DNA of 64,000 nt from Oligella ureolytica DSM 18253 (lineage in GTDB: Bacteria > Pseudomonadota > Gammaproteobacteria > Burkholderiales > Burkholderiaceae_B): assembly GCF_000373745.1 (NCBI RefSeq), contig NZ_KB892279.1:1-64000 (forward strand), in the 5' to 3' direction. Below, in pieces: positions 56,605-64,000 of the stretch. A program made the translations under genes and the position numbers. Position 1 is the first letter of the stretch, and the number at the start of each line of letters is the position of its first letter. Under the pieces are notes generated by a model. The model worked only from the letters and a program-made list of their open reading frames with translations, was not told the origin of the DNA and did not search any database.

Positions 56605-58125
56605 TTAAGCTTCTGCCGTGCGCAACTCCTCAATCTTCGCCTGCCAAATCTTGGGAGCGGTTTCGTGCACAGACACGCCTGTCGTATCAACAGCGACGGT
56701 GACCGGCATATCCTTAACCTCAAACTCATAAATCGCTTCCATGCCTAAATCCTCAAAAGCCACTACTTTGGCACTGCGAATAGCTTTTGATACTAAATAC
56801 GCTGCACCACCAACAGCCATGAGGTATGCAGACTTGTGATCTTTAATCGCATTGACTGCGACCGGACCGCGCTCTGCTTTACCAATCATAGCGATAAGGC
56901 CCTGCTCTAGCATCATATCGGTAAAGGCATCCATACGTGTTGCAGTGGTAGGACCAGCAGGACCAACTGCCTCGTCACGAACAGGGTCAACCGGACCGAC
57001 ATAGTAAATTACACGATTTTTAAAATCTACCGGCAACTGCTCACCGGCTGCTAACATCTGCTGAATACGCTTATGCGCTGCATCACGACCTGTCAACATC
57101 TTACCTGATAGCAATAAGGTATCGCCCGGCTGCCAGCTAGCCACCTCTTCAGGTGTGAGCGTATCTAAATTCACCGTTTTGGACTTGTTGTAATCAGGCG
57201 CCCATTCAATATCAGGCCAACTATCTAAAGACGGCACCGGCATCTCAGCCACACCGCTACCATCTAACTCAAAGTGTACGTGACGGGTCGCCGCGCAGTT
57301 AGGAATCATCGCGATCGGTTTAGACGCTGCATGTGTTGGGAAGGTATTAATTTTCACATCTAACACAGTGGTCAAACCACCCAGACCCTGGGCACCAATA
57401 CCGAGTGCATTGACTTTTTCATATAACTCAATGCGCATTTCTTCTAATTTGTTTTGCGGGCCGCGTTGGAGCAATTCATACATATCAATGTCTTCCATCA
57501 AGGCTTGCTTGGCCATCAGCATCGCTTTCTCGGCGGTACCGCCAACCCCAATTCCCAACATACCCGGAGGACACCAACCGGCACCCATTGTCGGTACTGT
57601 TTTGAGTACCCACTCAACAATATCCTCACCGGGATTTAGCATAGCAAATTTTGTTTTGTTCTCAGAGCCACCCCCTTTAGCGGCCACTTGAACCTCAACC
57701 TTGTCGCCCGGTACAAGCTCAACCGACAGAATACAGGGGGTATTGTCACGAGTATTTTTACGTTCAAAAATGGCATCATCAAGCACAGAGGCACGCAATT
57801 TATTATCAGGATTTAAATAGCCTCGTCGCACCCCTTCATCACAGGCTTCTTGAAGTGAACCGCTAATCTCGAACTTAACATCCATACCCACTTTTAAGAA
57901 GACATTGACAATACCCGTATCCTGACAAATAGGACGATGCCCTTCAGCCGCCATTTTGGAGTTGGTCAGTATTTGTGCAATGGCATCCTTAGCGGCAGGA
58001 CTTTGCTCAACCTCATAAGCGCGCGCCAAATGCTGGAGATAGTCTTGCGGATGATAATAACTGATGAACTGTACGGCATCGGCAATTGACTGAACTAAAT
58101 CAGCTTCTTTAATAACAATGGACAT
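56605..58125 (-). CDS. fumA: Class I fumarate hydratase (iron-sulfur)
   Basis: Class I fumarase hydrates fumarate to malate in the TCA cycle with an oxygen-sensitive 4Fe-4S cluster. The three cluster cysteines are visible in CQDTGIVNVF near residue 85, GAGWCPPGMLGIGVGGT near residue 197 and IPNCAATRHVHF near residue 290. The C-terminal beta domain has VYYVGP-like IYYVGPVDPVRDEAVGPAGP near residue 387 and MIGKAERGP. I use the ATG at 58125 (506 residues), with AAGGA upstream; the frame is open to 58185 without conserved sequence. It lies downstream of the crotonase gene with an 84-base gap. Confidence 0.95.
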   Translation of the reverse strand: MSIVIKEADLVQSIADAVQFISYYHPQDYLQHLARAYEVEQSPAAKDAIAQILTNSKMAAEGHRPICQDTGIVNVFLKVGMDVKFEISGSLQEACDEGVRRGYLNPDNKLRASVLDDAIFERKNTRDNTPCILSVELVPGDKVEVQVAAKGGGSENKTKFAMLNPGEDIVEWVLKTVPTMGAGWCPPGMLGIGVGGTAEKAMLMAKQALMEDIDMYELLQRGPQNKLEEMRIELYEKVNALGIGAQGLGGLTTVLDVKINTFPTHAASKPIAMIPNCAATRHVHFELDGSGVAEMPVPSLDSWPDIEWAPDYNKSKTVNLDTLTPEEVASWQPGDTLLLSGKMLTGRDAAHKRIQQMLAAGEQLPVDFKNRVIYYVGPVDPVRDEAVGPAGPTTATRMDAFTDMMLEQGLIAMIGKAERGPVAVNAIKDHKSAYLMAVGGAAYLVSKAIRSAKVVAFEDLGMEAIYEFEVKDMPVTVAVDTTGVSVHETAPKIWQAKIEELRTAEA

Positions 58126-58209
58126 TCTTAAATTCCTTAATCCTTCAATAAAAATCAACAATCGAACAAAGAGACCATGTGACAAGCCAAGGCCTCTTTG
58201 CTAAAAACC

Positions 58210-58980
58210 TTACCTACCCTTCCAGACCGGATCGCGCTTTTCAGCAAAAGCAGTCGCTCCTTCTTTCGCATCTTCGGAGCTGAAAATATGCTGCATGCGA
58301 GGCTGCTGTAATGCAAACATATCTTGATTGCTCCAAGTGCGGCCCTCGTTTACCACTTGCTTAATGACTTGCAAAGCCAAAGGACCATTTGCGGCAATTT
58401 TATCAGCCATGACTAAAGCAGCTTCTAAGGCCTGACCCGGTTCCACCAACTGATTGATTAAACCAAGCGCATGAGCCCGCTCGGCAGTTAGCATGTCACC
58501 TGTTAATAAAATCTCCATGGCCACCGGATAAGGTACGCGATGTGGCAGACGCAACATACCACCGGAACCCGGAACCAAACCGCGCTTAGCCTCAGGTAAA
58601 CCGAATTTAGCGTGATTAGACGCAATGATTAAATCACAAGCCAAACACAACTCAAACCCACCCGCTAACGCATAGCCTTCAACCGCTGCAATTAAAGGCT
58701 TCTTAGGCAACGCCTCGCACAAACCGCCCAAACCACGGCCCGGCACCACCGCACGACGCTGTGTTTTAGCAAACTCCTTGAGGTCCATGCCCGCACAAAA
58801 ATGCTCGCCTTGACCACGTAAAATACCTAATGACACCTCATCATCATTTTCCAGCTGATCAATGGCATCAGCCAAAGCAAATGAGGTTTCATAGGTTAAG
58901 GCATTGCGTGCTTGCGGACGATTGATGGTAATAATCAGTACCCGTCCTTTTTTCTCAGTCATCACTAAAGCCTCTGACAT
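58210..58980 (-). CDS. Crotonase/enoyl-CoA hydratase family protein
   Basis: A 256-residue crotonase-fold enzyme, most likely an enoyl-CoA hydratase. The substrate loop INRPQARNALTYE is near residue 19. The oxyanion-hole segments are LRGQGEHFCAGMDLKEFAK near residue 54 and AAVEGYALAGGFELCLACDL near residue 98. FGLPEAKRGLVPGSGGMLRL near residue 126 supplies a catalytic-type Glu. The position of the first hydratase Glu is taken by GFELCLA. Substrate unknown. AAGGAG precedes the ATG at 58980. It may form one transcript with the fumarase gene. Confidence 0.88.
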   Translation of the reverse strand: MSEALVMTEKKGRVLIITINRPQARNALTYETSFALADAIDQLENDDEVSLGILRGQGEHFCAGMDLKEFAKTQRRAVVPGRGLGGLCEALPKKPLIAAVEGYALAGGFELCLACDLIIASNHAKFGLPEAKRGLVPGSGGMLRLPHRVPYPVAMEILLTGDMLTAERAHALGLINQLVEPGQALEAALVMADKIAANGPLALQVIKQVVNEGRTWSNQDMFALQQPRMQHIFSSEDAKEGATAFAEKRDPVWKGR

Positions 58981-59193
58981 GCTTATCTCCTTAATTATTT
59001 ATTATTGAACTACATCGCTCCTGATTTTACTGCGAATTCTATTTATCAAGTCCAATCACTAACAGCTATCCACAAATTGCTAATGATTCTCTTTTGCACA
59101 GATGAAATTACGCTTCCTGTACTTAATCTCTGTTTTATCAGCTTAAATATCCTAAAATTATGAGTTAATTAAATTTTTGGTAAATGTCTTAGC

Positions 59194-60102
59194 ATGCTTA
59201 GCTTTCAGCAAATTATTCTTACGTTAGAAAAGTATTGGGGCGCTCAGGGATGCACCCTACTACAACCCTATGATATGGAAGTAGGTGCCGGCACCTCTCA
59301 TACTGCTACCTTTTTGAGAGCGATTGGCCCTGAACCTTGGTACGCTGCCTATGTACAGCCATCCAGACGTCCCAATGACGGTCGTTATGGCGAAAATCCA
59401 AACCGCCTACAGCATTACTATCAATACCAGGTGGCTCTCAAACCTGCTCCTCGCAATATTATTGACCTCTACCTGGACTCTCTACGGGCGTTAGGCATTA
59501 ACCCCGAAGAGCATGATATTCGCTTTGTCGAAGATGACTGGGAAAATCCGACACTCGGTGCTTGGGGTCTTGGTTGGGAGGTGTGGCTCAATGGTATGGA
59601 AGTGACCCAATTTACCTATTTCCAACAAGTTGGCGGTCTAGACTGCTCTGCGACGACAGGCGAGATTACCTATGGTCTAGAGCGTTTAGCAATGTACTTA
59701 CAAAACGTAGAAAGTGTTTATGACCTGGTTTGGAATACCGACTTACAAGGCAACCCTGTCTACTACCGTGATGTATTCCACCAAAACGAAGTTGAGCAAT
59801 CTAAATATAACTTTGAGATTGCCAATGTCGAGACCCTGTTCCGTCACTTTAGTGATCACGAAAGCAATGCTCAACAACTCGTTGAGCTTAAGCTAGCTTT
59901 ACCGGCCTATGAGCAGGTGCTAAAGTCTGCCCATATTTTTAACCTTCTAGATGCCCGTGGTGCCATTAGCGTGACCGAACGTGCCACCTATATTGCACGT
60001 ATCCGCAATTTATCACGCGGTGTCGCCCAATGTTATTACGATTCCAGAGAGCAATTAGGCTTCCCAATGCTAAGACAAGCAGCAACTGAGGAGGCTAAGT
60101 AA
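59194..60102 (+). CDS. glyQ: Glycyl-tRNA synthetase alpha subunit
   Basis: The alpha subunit of the bacterial alpha2beta2 glycyl-tRNA synthetase, carrying the class II active site that activates glycine. The 302 residues begin [19 protein letters not shown] and contain [20 protein letters not shown] near residue 24, [19 protein letters not shown] near residue 57 and [20 protein letters not shown] near residue 127. Length is exact. It is followed by glyS after one intergenic base. The 213-base gap upstream is A/T-rich and should hold the promoter of the glyQ-glyS-gmhB-plsC series. Confidence 0.98.
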   Translation: MLSFQQIILTLEKYWGAQGCTLLQPYDMEVGAGTSHTATFLRAIGPEPWYAAYVQPSRRPNDGRYGENPNRLQHYYQYQVALKPAPRNIIDLYLDSLRALGINPEEHDIRFVEDDWENPTLGAWGLGWEVWLNGMEVTQFTYFQQVGGLDCSATTGEITYGLERLAMYLQNVESVYDLVWNTDLQGNPVYYRDVFHQNEVEQSKYNFEIANVETLFRHFSDHESNAQQLVELKLALPAYEQVLKSAHIFNLLDARGAISVTERATYIARIRNLSRGVAQCYYDSREQLGFPMLRQAATEEAK

Positions 60103-60103
60103 T

Positions 60104-62233
60104 ATGACTAATCACGCCCTATTGATTGAGCTCCTAACCGAGGAGCTCCCACCCAAAGCCTTACAACGCCTAAGCGATGCATTTGCCAATTCGATTGAAG
60201 CAGATTTAAATAAATTAGCCCTACTACCAACCGGCTACAAAAGCCGTCGCTTTGCTACACCAAGGCGCCTCGCGATTCTGATTGATCAGGTATTAGAGCA
60301 AGCACCCGAACAAGACTTTACCGAAAGGCTGATGCCTGCCAAAGTGGGACTAGATGCGCATGGCAATGCCACCGCCGCTCTTAACAAACGCCTTGAAGCA
60401 AAAGGCTTAGGTCACCTAACAGCAGCTGATTTAGTGGTCGAGTCTGACGGCAAGCAAGACTTTCTCATTGCTCGAGGCAAAGCGCCGGGAGCCATTTTAA
60501 AAAACCGTATTCAGGAAGTTATCGAGCACAGCATCAATCAGTTGCCTATTCCTAAAGTCATGCGTTATCAGCTACAAGACGGTCAAAGCAGCGTACGCTT
60601 TGTTCGTCCGGCCCATCGTCTAGTGGTTTTACATGGCGATACGATATTAGCTGCTGAGGCCTTAGGTCTGAGCGCTGATCGTATCACTGAAGGTCACCGA
60701 TTTATGGGCGCCAGCACGCTGACACTCAATCACGCCGAAGAGTATGAGCGGCGCTTAGCCGAGGAGGGCATGGTGATCGCTGACTATGATGTGCGTAAGG
60801 CAGATATTCAAAAGCAATTGCTAGAAACTGCTGAGTCATTAAACAGCACCATTGGCGATGATCCGGAAGTAGCCACCCTATTAGATGAAGTTACTGCCTT
60901 AGTTGAGCATCCAACCGTCTATGTTGGTCAATTTGATCAAGCGTTCTTAGAAGTACCCCAAGAGTGCTTGATTTTAACCATGCGCTTAAATCAAAAGTAC
61001 TTCCCGCTTTTTGACAAAACCAGTGGCAAGCTCGATCACCGCTTTTTAATTGTCAGTAATATGCGACCCGCAGACCCTAAAAACATCATTGAAGGGAATG
61101 AGCGTGTGGTGCGTCCTCGCTTAGCAGATGCCAAGTTCTTCTTTGATACAGATAAGAAAACATCTCAAAACGATCGTGTTGAGCAACTAGCTAATGTGGT
61201 TTATCACAACAAACTAGGCTCTCAGTTACAAAGAACTGAACGCGTCCAGCAGTTAGCCGCTCTGATTGCTTCTCAACTCGGTGCAGATACAGCGTTGGCT
61301 AAACGCGCAGCTTACCTGGCCAAGGCCGATCTCAGCTCATTGATGGTTGGCGAATTCCCTGAACTTCAAGGGGTGATGGCTGCTTACTATGCCACACACG
61401 AAGGCGAATCCGATGAGATTTGCCAAGCCTTAGCTCACCAGTACGATGTACGTTTTAACTTAGCACCAAACAAAGACGGCCTGACTGCCCTCCTTCTGTT
61501 TGTCGCTGAACGAGTAGAAACACTTGTCGGCATTTGGGGTATCGGCTCCATCCCCACCGGCGAACGCGACCCTTATGGTCTGCGTCGTGCCGCTTTAGGC
61601 ATCATCAGCGCCTATGAATGGCTAAAAAAAGCCAACTTAAGTGATATAAATAGTAGCCAATTAGATTTACCGGCTATCTTAAATAAATCACTTGAGTTAT
61701 TTGATGCTGAGAGCCAATTAAGCCCTGACACGCCTAATGAGGTTTACCAGTTTATCCTTGAGCGCTATCGCAACCAACTTCAACATGAACATAGCAAAGC
61801 AGTCATTGATGCTGTGTTGGCAGTCAATCCACCTTTAGATCAAATTCCGGAGCGCATTGCAGCCATCGAAACCTTCTCGCAATTAGAAGAAGCTGAAAGC
61901 CTAGCAGCCGCCAATAAACGTATTACTAACCTATTACGTAAGGTCGAAGGCGAGCTTGTTAAACCGGATAAATCGCTACTTCAAGAAGAGGCAGAAAAAG
62001 AGCTTTTCAGCATGTTACAAGCCGTGGAGCCCAAAGCTCATGCTCTGTTTACCTCCAAGGATTTCACCGGCAGCATGAGCTTGATGGCAACCGCTCGTCC
62101 TGCCGTCGATAAATTTTTCAATGAGGTCATGGTGATGGCTGATGATCCGGCAATCCGTAGCAATCGTTTATCATTACTCAGCCGCCTACACAGCACCATG
62201 AATTTGATTGCAGATATTTCCTGCTTAGCCTAA
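60104..62233 (+). CDS. glyS: Glycyl-tRNA synthetase beta subunit
   Basis: The 709-residue beta subunit binds tRNA-Gly. It starts with LLIELLTEELPPKALQRLSD near residue 5, contains FATPRRLAILIDQV near residue 48, EGHRFMGAS near residue 197, a central HD-type domain with FPELQGVMAAYYATHEGESD near residue 418, IPTGERDPYGLRRAALGI near residue 485 and a C-terminal DALR-like anticodon region. GAGGAGG precedes the ATG. It is translated together with glyQ. Confidence 0.98.
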   Translation: MTNHALLIELLTEELPPKALQRLSDAFANSIEADLNKLALLPTGYKSRRFATPRRLAILIDQVLEQAPEQDFTERLMPAKVGLDAHGNATAALNKRLEAKGLGHLTAADLVVESDGKQDFLIARGKAPGAILKNRIQEVIEHSINQLPIPKVMRYQLQDGQSSVRFVRPAHRLVVLHGDTILAAEALGLSADRITEGHRFMGASTLTLNHAEEYERRLAEEGMVIADYDVRKADIQKQLLETAESLNSTIGDDPEVATLLDEVTALVEHPTVYVGQFDQAFLEVPQECLILTMRLNQKYFPLFDKTSGKLDHRFLIVSNMRPADPKNIIEGNERVVRPRLADAKFFFDTDKKTSQNDRVEQLANVVYHNKLGSQLQRTERVQQLAALIASQLGADTALAKRAAYLAKADLSSLMVGEFPELQGVMAAYYATHEGESDEICQALAHQYDVRFNLAPNKDGLTALLLFVAERVETLVGIWGIGSIPTGERDPYGLRRAALGIISAYEWLKKANLSDINSSQLDLPAILNKSLELFDAESQLSPDTPNEVYQFILERYRNQLQHEHSKAVIDAVLAVNPPLDQIPERIAAIETFSQLEEAESLAAANKRITNLLRKVEGELVKPDKSLLQEEAEKELFSMLQAVEPKAHALFTSKDFTGSMSLMATARPAVDKFFNEVMVMADDPAIRSNRLSLLSRLHSTMNLIADISCLA

Positions 62234-62260
62234 GTGATTTAAGCCTCAAGGAGCTTCAAG

Positions 62261-62812
62261 ATGCTTAAATTAATTATTCTCGATAGAGATGGCGTGATTA
62301 ATCAGGATTCTGCTGATTATATTAAGCATGCGGATGAGTGGGAGCCTATTCCGGGCAGTCTTGAAGCCATTGCGCGCCTGACCTCTGCCGGCTATAAAGT
62401 AGTCATCGCGACTAACCAATCCGGTGTGGGTCGCGGCTATTTTACTATCGACGCCTTAGCTGAAATGAATGCAAAGATGCGCTCATTACTGGCAGAGAAA
62501 GGCGGCATCATTGATGCGATTTTTGTTTGTCCTCACAAACCCGAAGATGGATGTCGCTGTCGTAAACCGGCACCCGGTATGTTCGAAGAAATCAAACGAC
62601 GCTATAACCTTGAACACGTCTCAGGAATTTATGCGATTGGTGATTCTTTACGTGATTTGCAAGCAGCCGCCAGTGCCGGCTTCCAGCCATGGCTAGTCCT
62701 GACAGGCAACGGTCAAAAAACAAGACAGGATCCTGCGTTTAATCAGGACACACCGATTAGCGAGACACTTGCCGCTGCTGTTGATTCCATTCTCAGTTCG
62801 CAACACGATTAA
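62261..62812 (+). CDS. gmhB: D-glycero-beta-D-manno-heptose 1,7-bisphosphate 7-phosphatase
   Basis: GmhB removes the 7-phosphate in ADP-heptose synthesis for the lipopolysaccharide core. The 183-residue HAD phosphatase has motif I LIILDRDGVINQDSADYI near residue 4, VVIATNQSGVGRGYF near residue 47, the zinc loop CPHKPEDGCRCRKPAPGMF near residue 91 and AIGDSLRDLQAAASAGF near residue 126. It follows glyS by 27 bases with AAGGAG, the same order as in Bordetella. Confidence 0.96.
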   Translation: MLKLIILDRDGVINQDSADYIKHADEWEPIPGSLEAIARLTSAGYKVVIATNQSGVGRGYFTIDALAEMNAKMRSLLAEKGGIIDAIFVCPHKPEDGCRCRKPAPGMFEEIKRRYNLEHVSGIYAIGDSLRDLQAAASAGFQPWLVLTGNGQKTRQDPAFNQDTPISETLAAAVDSILSSQHD

Positions 62813-62823
62813 AGGACATTGTT

Positions 62824-63597
62824 ATGAATTTTATTCGCTCCTTAATCTACACCATTTGCTTTATCGTTCTTGCTTTTACTCTGGGGCCTTTAATCGTACT
62901 GGCTCGTCCCTTGCCTTTGTATAAACGCTATAAATTTGCTGTCCAATGGCCTCGCCTCCAAATTTATTTAGCTAAAATCATACTGGGTATTCGTTATGAA
63001 GTTAAGGGCAAGGAAAACATCCCGACAGACCGTCAGGTAATTTACTTAATCAAGCATCAGTCTGCTTATGAGACCTTGTTTATGCCTTGGTTTACCCCCT
63101 ACCCTGTCGTTCTTGTTTATAAAAAAACATTAGAGTATATCCCCCTCTTTGGTTGGGCTTTAGCAAGCTTAAACAACATTCCTATTGATCGCTCAAAAGC
63201 ATCTGAAGCGCTACGCCAAGTTATTCGCAAAGGCTCACAACGTATCAAAGAGGGGCGCTCCCCCGTGCTGTTTCCTGAAGGCACGCGGATTCCGGTCGGC
63301 TACAAAGGTCGCTACAAACCCGGCGGCGTGCGTTTAGCTATGCAAAGCGACACAGAGATCATCCCGGTGGCACACAATGCCGGTAAGCTCTGGCCCAGAA
63401 ATTCCTTTATCAAAAAACCGGGTTTAGTGACGCTGTCTTTCGGCGCTCCAATCAAACCGGCAGGTCGTAGCAGCGAAGAAATTACTGCAGAAGTCGAGCA
63501 TTGGATTGAATCTGAAATGATCCGTATCAATCCTGAAGACTACCCAAGCAGCGACCCTGCTGATACGCCAGTCTACACTGCCCGTAAAAAAGGGTAA
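62824..63597 (+). CDS. plsC: 1-acyl-sn-glycerol-3-phosphate acyltransferase
   Basis: A lysophosphatidate acyltransferase making phosphatidic acid. The 257-residue protein has an N-terminal membrane helix at about 5-25. The catalytic block IYLIKHQSAYETLFMPWF near residue 73 has the form His-x4-Glu rather than the textbook His-x4-Asp. NNIPIDRSKASEA near residue 118 and the substrate motif LFPEGTRIPVG near residue 153 follow. It starts 11 bases after gmhB and probably belongs to the glyQ operon. Confidence 0.92.
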   Translation: MNFIRSLIYTICFIVLAFTLGPLIVLARPLPLYKRYKFAVQWPRLQIYLAKIILGIRYEVKGKENIPTDRQVIYLIKHQSAYETLFMPWFTPYPVVLVYKKTLEYIPLFGWALASLNNIPIDRSKASEALRQVIRKGSQRIKEGRSPVLFPEGTRIPVGYKGRYKPGGVRLAMQSDTEIIPVAHNAGKLWPRNSFIKKPGLVTLSFGAPIKPAGRSSEEITAEVEHWIESEMIRINPEDYPSSDPADTPVYTARKKG

Positions 63598-63641
63598 AAT
63601 AGCAGCAGCTAACCCTGTCGATTAACCAGTTAGGAGATCTT

Positions 63642-64000
63642 ATGTTATTACTGCACACTATGTTGCGCGTCGGTAATTTAGAACGTTCTATTGATTTTTA
63701 CACTAACGTATTAGGGATGAAGTTGCTTCGCACTTCTGACAATCCTGAATACAAATACACTCTCGCCTTTTTAGGCTACGCTTCTAATCCAGAGCAAGCT
63801 GAGATTGAATTGACTTACAATTATGGCGTTGAAGAATACGATATGGGCACTGCTTATGGCCATATCGCCATTGGTGTTCCTGATGCCTATGAAGCCTGTG
63901 AAAAAGTTAAAAAAGCCGGTGGCAAGGTAACTCGTGAGGCGGGTCCGGTGCTTGGCGGTGAGACGGTGATTGCTTTTGTCGAAGACCCCGATGGCTATAA
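63642..64000 (+). CDS. gloA: Lactoylglutathione lyase (glyoxalase I), 3-prime end outside window
   Basis: Glyoxalase I converts the glutathione adduct of methylglyoxal to lactoylglutathione. From the ATG at 63642 (TAGGAG upstream) the frame runs 119 codons to the window edge. It reads [20 protein letters not shown] at the start, with the first metal His in that segment, then [28 protein letters not shown] with the first metal Glu, YGHIAIGV with the second His near residue 74, and AFVEDPDGY near residue 112 holding the last Glu just before the metal-family end. Only a few tens of residues are missing. It follows plsC by 44 bases. Confidence 0.96.
   Translation, partial: MLLLHTMLRVGNLERSIDFYTNVLGMKLLRTSDNPEYKYTLAFLGYASNPEQAEIELTYNYGVEEYDMGTAYGHIAIGVPDAYEACEKVKKAGGKVTREAGPVLGGETVIAFVEDPDGY

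Noticed and set aside
59060-59075. CTATCCACAA before glyQ as a DnaA box or origin
   Set aside because: A single imperfect box with no cluster, no AT-rich unwinding element pattern and no dnaA or dnaN nearby.

Overview
The window reads as a chromosomal segment of a betaproteobacterium of the order Burkholderiales. Gene content and order match the Alcaligenaceae/Bordetella group: yebC-purD-nadD-rsfS-rlmH-maf, ftsH-folP-glmM, dnaX-ebfC-recR preceded by the 4.5S RNA, purM/hda-HAD-pcnB-folK, and glyQ-glyS-gmhB-plsC-gloA. Base composition by eye is in the mid-40s percent GC, low for that family, so an Oligella-like member is a reasonable but unproven guess. No tRNA, rRNA or CRISPR array was seen. 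Almost everything is housekeeping; the only mobile DNA is the end of an IS256-family element at the left edge.

Layout. 1-1000: truncated IS256-type transposase, then a MarR-type regulator. 1000-7500: a HerA-like ATPase (DUF853) facing away from the yebC, purD, nadD, rsfS, rlmH, maf, DUF2946 series. 7500-14100: the phosphate block, pstSCAB on the minus strand with a Pho-box-like repeat, divergent from ppx, and an OlsB-like acyltransferase overlapping the end of ppx. 14300-20600: glmM, folP, ftsH, rlmE on the minus strand, then yhbY and greA. 20700-26900: nucleobase permease, cstA with its small partner ybdD, a histidine phosphatase, a DUF2007-like protein and an orphan phnP. 27000-32500: carB, carA and an unrecognised secreted protein. 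32900-43300: tal, then the DNA-maintenance block recR, ebfC, dnaX, ffs and the addA/addB-type helicase-nuclease pair. 43400-51950: acyl-CoA synthetase, xerD, AEC transporter, tsaE, amiC, mutL, miaA. 52000-58980: purM, hda, HAD phosphatase, pcnB, folK, class I fumarase, crotonase. 59190-64000: glyQ, glyS, gmhB, plsC and the start of gloA.

The most unusual observation is in carA. The frame is intact, full length and next to a normal carB, but the glutamine amidotransferase site has lost the catalytic cysteine (Gly276) and the glutamate of the triad (Val362), and several glutamine-pocket residues have changed too. This predicts a carbamoyl-phosphate synthetase that uses free ammonia, as animal CPS1 does. 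A second notable element is a run of nine A residues in dnaX at the end of the clamp-loader core. A -1 slip there stops two codons later, which would give a 392-residue gamma-like subunit besides the 668-residue tau.

Several regulatory details are also visible: a TTG start for ftsH, a terminator inside the end of a coding sequence, a terminator 12 bases before mutL, a hairpin between pstS and pstC, a long stem-loop between cstA and ybdD, and an 80-base antiparallel overlap of ppx with its neighbour. All functional calls come from recognising protein families by reading; no database search was run.
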